Below are positions 13,127 through 15,489 of a stretch of 15,489 nt of DNA, piece by piece. The notes under the pieces were generated by a model. The model had not been told where the DNA came from. It ran no database searches and worked only from the letters and a program-made list of their open reading frames with translations. Origin of the DNA: Cellvibrionales bacterium UBA1963 (GTDB taxonomy: Bacteria > Pseudomonadota > Gammaproteobacteria > Pseudomonadales > UBA7434). Each line of letters opens with the position of its first letter. Position 1 is the stretch's first letter. Location of the stretch: the NCBI GenBank assembly GCA_002336035.1, contig DDED01000003.1, positions 1 to 15,489 of the forward strand, written 5' to 3'. The position numbers and the translations under genes were made by a program.

Positions 13127-15340
13127 ATGTCAATGACCAACCTGCTTTTACATTCATTTCCGCACCTGTCTCAAGCGGGAAAAATTGGCACGATGACGGT
13201 CAAGAATCGCATGATTGTTACCGCCATGGGCGTCAATTTAGCCGAAGATGACGGCATCTGTGGTGAGCGGATCATTGCTTTTCACGAACGGCATGCAAAA
13301 GGCGGCGCAGGACTCATTGTCTTAGGCGTCGCCGGCGTGGCGTGGCCACATGGAGGCAACCAACCCAATCAAGTGGCGATTTCTGACGACCGATTTATAC
13401 CCGGCCTGAAAGCCATGGCTGATGCGGTGCACCGACACGGCGCCAAACTGGCAACGCAACTTCACCATGGCGGTTTAGTCGCGACCGAAGACATGCGCAG
13501 CGGTCGCCCCGTCTGGGTGCCCTCTTATCCCGAAGCCAAAAAACCAACCTACTTAAATGATTTTCTTGATCATGAATTGATGGCGATGCACGACCCGAAA
13601 GCACCCAAGCCATCACTCAAACCCATGAGCCATGAAGATATTGATCTGCTGGTTAAGCAATTTGCAGCGGCGGCTATTCGCGCCAAAACGGCCGGTATTG
13701 ATGCCTTAGAAATTCATGGCGGCCATGGTTATATTATTTCAGAGTTTTTATCACCCGCCATGAATAAACGCGAGGATGAATATGGCGGCAGCCATGAAAA
13801 TCGCGCGCGCTTATTACTGCGCATTATTGCGGCTGTCCGAGAGGCCGTCGGTCATGATTTTCCTGTGTGGTGTAAGCTCGATTCGGGTGAATTTGGCAAC
13901 GACAAGGGTATTAGTTTGGCTGACGCCAAAGCCACCGCCCTGCTGGCCCAGGCCGCCGGTATTGACGCCGTTACTGTCAGTGCATACCATGATACCAGCC
14001 AAGGCATCATGCACTCTGAATCAAACATACCTCACACCCCCGAGCGCTTAGTCAGCAACGCGATCGCCATCAAAAAAGTGTTAGCTATACCGGTGATTAC
14101 CTCAGGTCGCATTGAGCCACACTCGGCCGATAAGCATATTAGCCAAAAGCATTTCGATTTTTTTGGCATGGGCCGTAAACTCTTGGCCGACCCTGATCTT
14201 CCCAATAAAGTCGTTGCAGGCACACCCGAACAAATACGACCCTGTGTGTATTGTTATTGCTGTGTGAGCCAGATCTATATTCGTCAATCGGTGAAATGCG
14301 CAGTGAATCCTGAAACGGCGTTTGAACGTGAACGCAGCCTCATTGCGAGTAGCCATCAAAACCACAATCATTATGTGGTGATTGGTGGTGGACCCGGCGG
14401 CATGGAAATCGCTCGGCGACTCGATAGCTTGGGTTACCGTGTCACCCTTTTAGAAAAAAGCAATCGGCTCGGCGGCACCTTACAATTTGCCAGCATTGCT
14501 TACCCCCCCAATGAGAAGTTACTCAACTGGCTTAAATTACAGATCAAACAGTCGGCCGTAACGGTGAAATTAAATTGTGAGGCCGGCCCTGAATTACTTA
14601 ACACCTTGCTAGCGGATGAGGTGATTGTTGCTACTGGAGCAAAGCGTGATATGCCTGACATAGAAGGTAACGAACAAGACTTTGTTTTTAGCGGCGATGA
14701 AATGCGCGCGTTGGTATTAGCCGAGGATAACCCATCACTGCTAAGAAAAACCAGCGCCTTCACGCGCTTCATGACCTCTATGGGCGCGAAAACTGGCATT
14801 ACGAGCAAGCCAAGTGCGGTCTATCAAGCCTCAAAGCTATGGCTCCCACTGCCCAAAAAGATCGTCATCATTGGTAGCGAATTAGTGGGCTTAGAATTGG
14901 CTGAATTTTTAGCCGAGCGCGGCAGAGAGGTTACTGTCATTGACGACCAAAAAAAACCCGGTAAAGGGCTGTATATTGTCCGACGCTTACGATTACTCAC
15001 CGAGCTAAAAGCGTTAGGCGTCAACATTATTAATCAAGCCAGCGGTATTCGCATTGGTGATCATCAAGTCCTTTACACTGACAACCATGGCGAACAACAT
15101 AGCATTGACGCAAAGCAGGTCATTGTTGCGCAAGGCGCCAGTGGCGATTCAGCACTTGCAGAATCGCTAGCAATTGAAGGCTTTTCAGTACATAGCATTG
15201 GCGACTGTAATGGGGTTGGCTACATAGAAGGCGCCATAGAAGAGGCCGCTGAATTAGCGGTGAAACTGGTCGATAATAATTACGCACAACGTTTATCGCT
15301 CAATGACACCATTATTAAAGAAAAGAATCAAAAAATTTGA
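13127..15340 (+). CDS. FadH-like FMN/4Fe-4S/FAD NAD(P)H-dependent enoate reductase
   Basis: A 737-residue oxidoreductase of the 2,4-dienoyl-CoA reductase/old yellow enzyme-like family. It should reduce an activated C=C bond with NAD(P)H via FAD, an iron-sulfur cluster and FMN; the substrate is unknown. Domains: an OYE TIM barrel (about 10-365) with LEIHGGHGYIISEFLSP (His197, His200, Tyr202) and ITSGRIE; a cluster loop RPCVYCYCCVSQIYIRQSVK with Cys373, Cys376, Cys379 and Cys391 plus extra Cys378; an FAD-type Rossmann fold VVIGGGPGGMEIARRL (417-432); a second nucleotide fold VIIGSELVGLELAEFL (about 577-592); and a C-terminal IGDCNGVGYIEGAIEEA. FadH itself is 671-672 residues. The ATG at 13127 lacks a well-placed ribosome binding site; a second in-frame ATG is at 13133, and a stop at 13106-13108 excludes earlier starts. 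Related enzymes appear in sterol, bile acid and fatty acid pathways. It is divergent from the LLM oxidoreductase gene. Confidence 0.88.
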   Translation: MSMTNLLLHSFPHLSQAGKIGTMTVKNRMIVTAMGVNLAEDDGICGERIIAFHERHAKGGAGLIVLGVAGVAWPHGGNQPNQVAISDDRFIPGLKAMADAVHRHGAKLATQLHHGGLVATEDMRSGRPVWVPSYPEAKKPTYLNDFLDHELMAMHDPKAPKPSLKPMSHEDIDLLVKQFAAAAIRAKTAGIDALEIHGGHGYIISEFLSPAMNKREDEYGGSHENRARLLLRIIAAVREAVGHDFPVWCKLDSGEFGNDKGISLADAKATALLAQAAGIDAVTVSAYHDTSQGIMHSESNIPHTPERLVSNAIAIKKVLAIPVITSGRIEPHSADKHISQKHFDFFGMGRKLLADPDLPNKVVAGTPEQIRPCVYCYCCVSQIYIRQSVKCAVNPETAFERERSLIASSHQNHNHYVVIGGGPGGMEIARRLDSLGYRVTLLEKSNRLGGTLQFASIAYPPNEKLLNWLKLQIKQSAVTVKLNCEAGPELLNTLLADEVIVATGAKRDMPDIEGNEQDFVFSGDEMRALVLAEDNPSLLRKTSAFTRFMTSMGAKTGITSKPSAVYQASKLWLPLPKKIVIIGSELVGLELAEFLAERGREVTVIDDQKKPGKGLYIVRRLRLLTELKALGVNIINQASGIRIGDHQVLYTDNHGEQHSIDAKQVIVAQGASGDSALAESLAIEGFSVHSIGDCNGVGYIEGAIEEAAELAVKLVDNNYAQRLSLNDTIIKEKNQKI

Positions 15341-15372
15341 AAAAAACATCAGCCAGCCCATGATTACAACGC

Positions 15373-15402
15373 AAAAAAAAAGGGGCGATAAAGCCCCTTT
15401 TT
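15373..15402. terminator. Bidirectional intrinsic terminator
   Basis: GGGGC (15382-15386) and GCCCC (15393-15397) pair around the loop GATAAA. The stem is extended by five A-T pairs and flanked by a nine-base A-run upstream and TTTTT (15398-15402) downstream. It can therefore stop transcription from the enoate reductase on the plus strand (32 bases after its stop) and from the TonB-receptor-like gene on the minus strand (15 bases after its stop). Confidence 0.9.
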
Positions 15403-15417
15403 AATTAGCGGTGTCAA

Positions 15418-15489
15418 CTAAAAAGATAGCTTTACACCTACCGATGCAGTTCTACCACGATTAGGCCGAGCACCTTTCGGTTGTCGAGC
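15418..15489 (-). CDS. C-terminal end of a probable TonB-dependent outer-membrane receptor (runs off window end)
   Basis: The minus-strand frame ending in TAG at 15420-15418 is open to the window edge and gives 23 residues ending GRTASVGVKLSF. A final beta-strand with alternating hydrophobic residues and a terminal Phe is the outer-membrane beta-barrel insertion signal. The preceding short basic, Pro-rich segment (ARPNRGR, compare GxPRT) is typical of the last strand of TonB-dependent receptors in marine gammaproteobacteria. The bidirectional terminator 15 bases beyond the stop supports a real gene end. Only the tail is present, so another beta-barrel protein (an OmpA-like barrel or porin) is possible. 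Confidence 0.55.
   Translation of the reverse strand, partial: ARQPKGARPNRGRTASVGVKLSF

Noticed and set aside
13395..14371. Several minus- and plus-strand frames of 60-90 codons inside the enoate reductase gene.
   Set aside because: They are shadows of a single long, motif-supported coding region and contain no independent motifs.
1..15489. CRISPR arrays, tRNA or rRNA genes, insertion sequences, integrases or phage genes.
   Set aside because: No regularly spaced repeats, tRNA-like cloverleaf sequence, transposase or integrase motifs, or flanking duplications were seen on reading either strand.

Overview
The window looks like chromosomal DNA from a gammaproteobacterium, moderately AT-leaning and probably marine or environmental. 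The best guess is the Cellvibrionales/Spongiibacteraceae-Halieaceae sphere. This rests on gene content remembered from families (nadK, rhomboid, YeaC/DUF1315, DUF2797, pepN, DUF1853) plus an LLM-class oxidoreductase and a FadH-type enoate reductase. No search was run. No phage genes, insertion sequences, CRISPR arrays, tRNAs or rRNAs are visible.

Left edge (1-2180, all minus strand): the first 18 codons of pyrG (CTP synthase) run off the window start. Upstream of its ATG is a stop-free, in-frame stretch of 81 codons encoding hydrophobic segments. Then come a small unrecognised lipoprotein (301-876) and dinB, DNA polymerase IV (1053-2180). Next on the same strand is a stand-alone kinase-fold (APH/choline kinase-like) protein with a long C-terminal extension (2220-3623). 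It has a perfect palindrome near its putative promoter.

Centre (3725-9512, minus strand): five closely spaced genes read in the order nadK, GlpG-like rhomboid, YeaC-like DUF1315 protein, DUF2797 zinc-ribbon-like protein, pepN. Gaps are 21-53 bases, so they are probably one operon. Its promoter has a clear TATAAT -10 embedded in an inverted repeat. A DUF1853 gene (9678-10679) is transcribed divergently from nadK.

Right part (10747-15489): a PLP-dependent enzyme of the ACC deaminase/D-cysteine desulfhydrase family (minus) follows. Then comes an Rv3520c-like LLM-class oxidoreductase (minus) with a strong terminator. It is transcribed divergently from a 737-residue FMN/4Fe-4S/FAD enoate reductase related to 2,4-dienoyl-CoA reductase (plus). 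The 264-base divergent region carries two ATTGA/TCAAT inverted pairs about 42 bases apart, a plausible operator array. A bidirectional hairpin terminator separates the reductase from the last 23 codons of a minus-strand gene whose C-terminus looks like a TonB-dependent outer-membrane receptor.

Most genes are ordinary housekeeping or accessory metabolism. I see no defence system or obviously new multi-gene machine. The points most worth checking are the pyrG upstream frame, the operator array with its divergent redox pair, the altered cysteine spacing in the reductase, the kinase-fold protein with a substituted catalytic-loop histidine, and the uncharacterised DUF2797/DUF1315/DUF1853 genes grouped around nadK.
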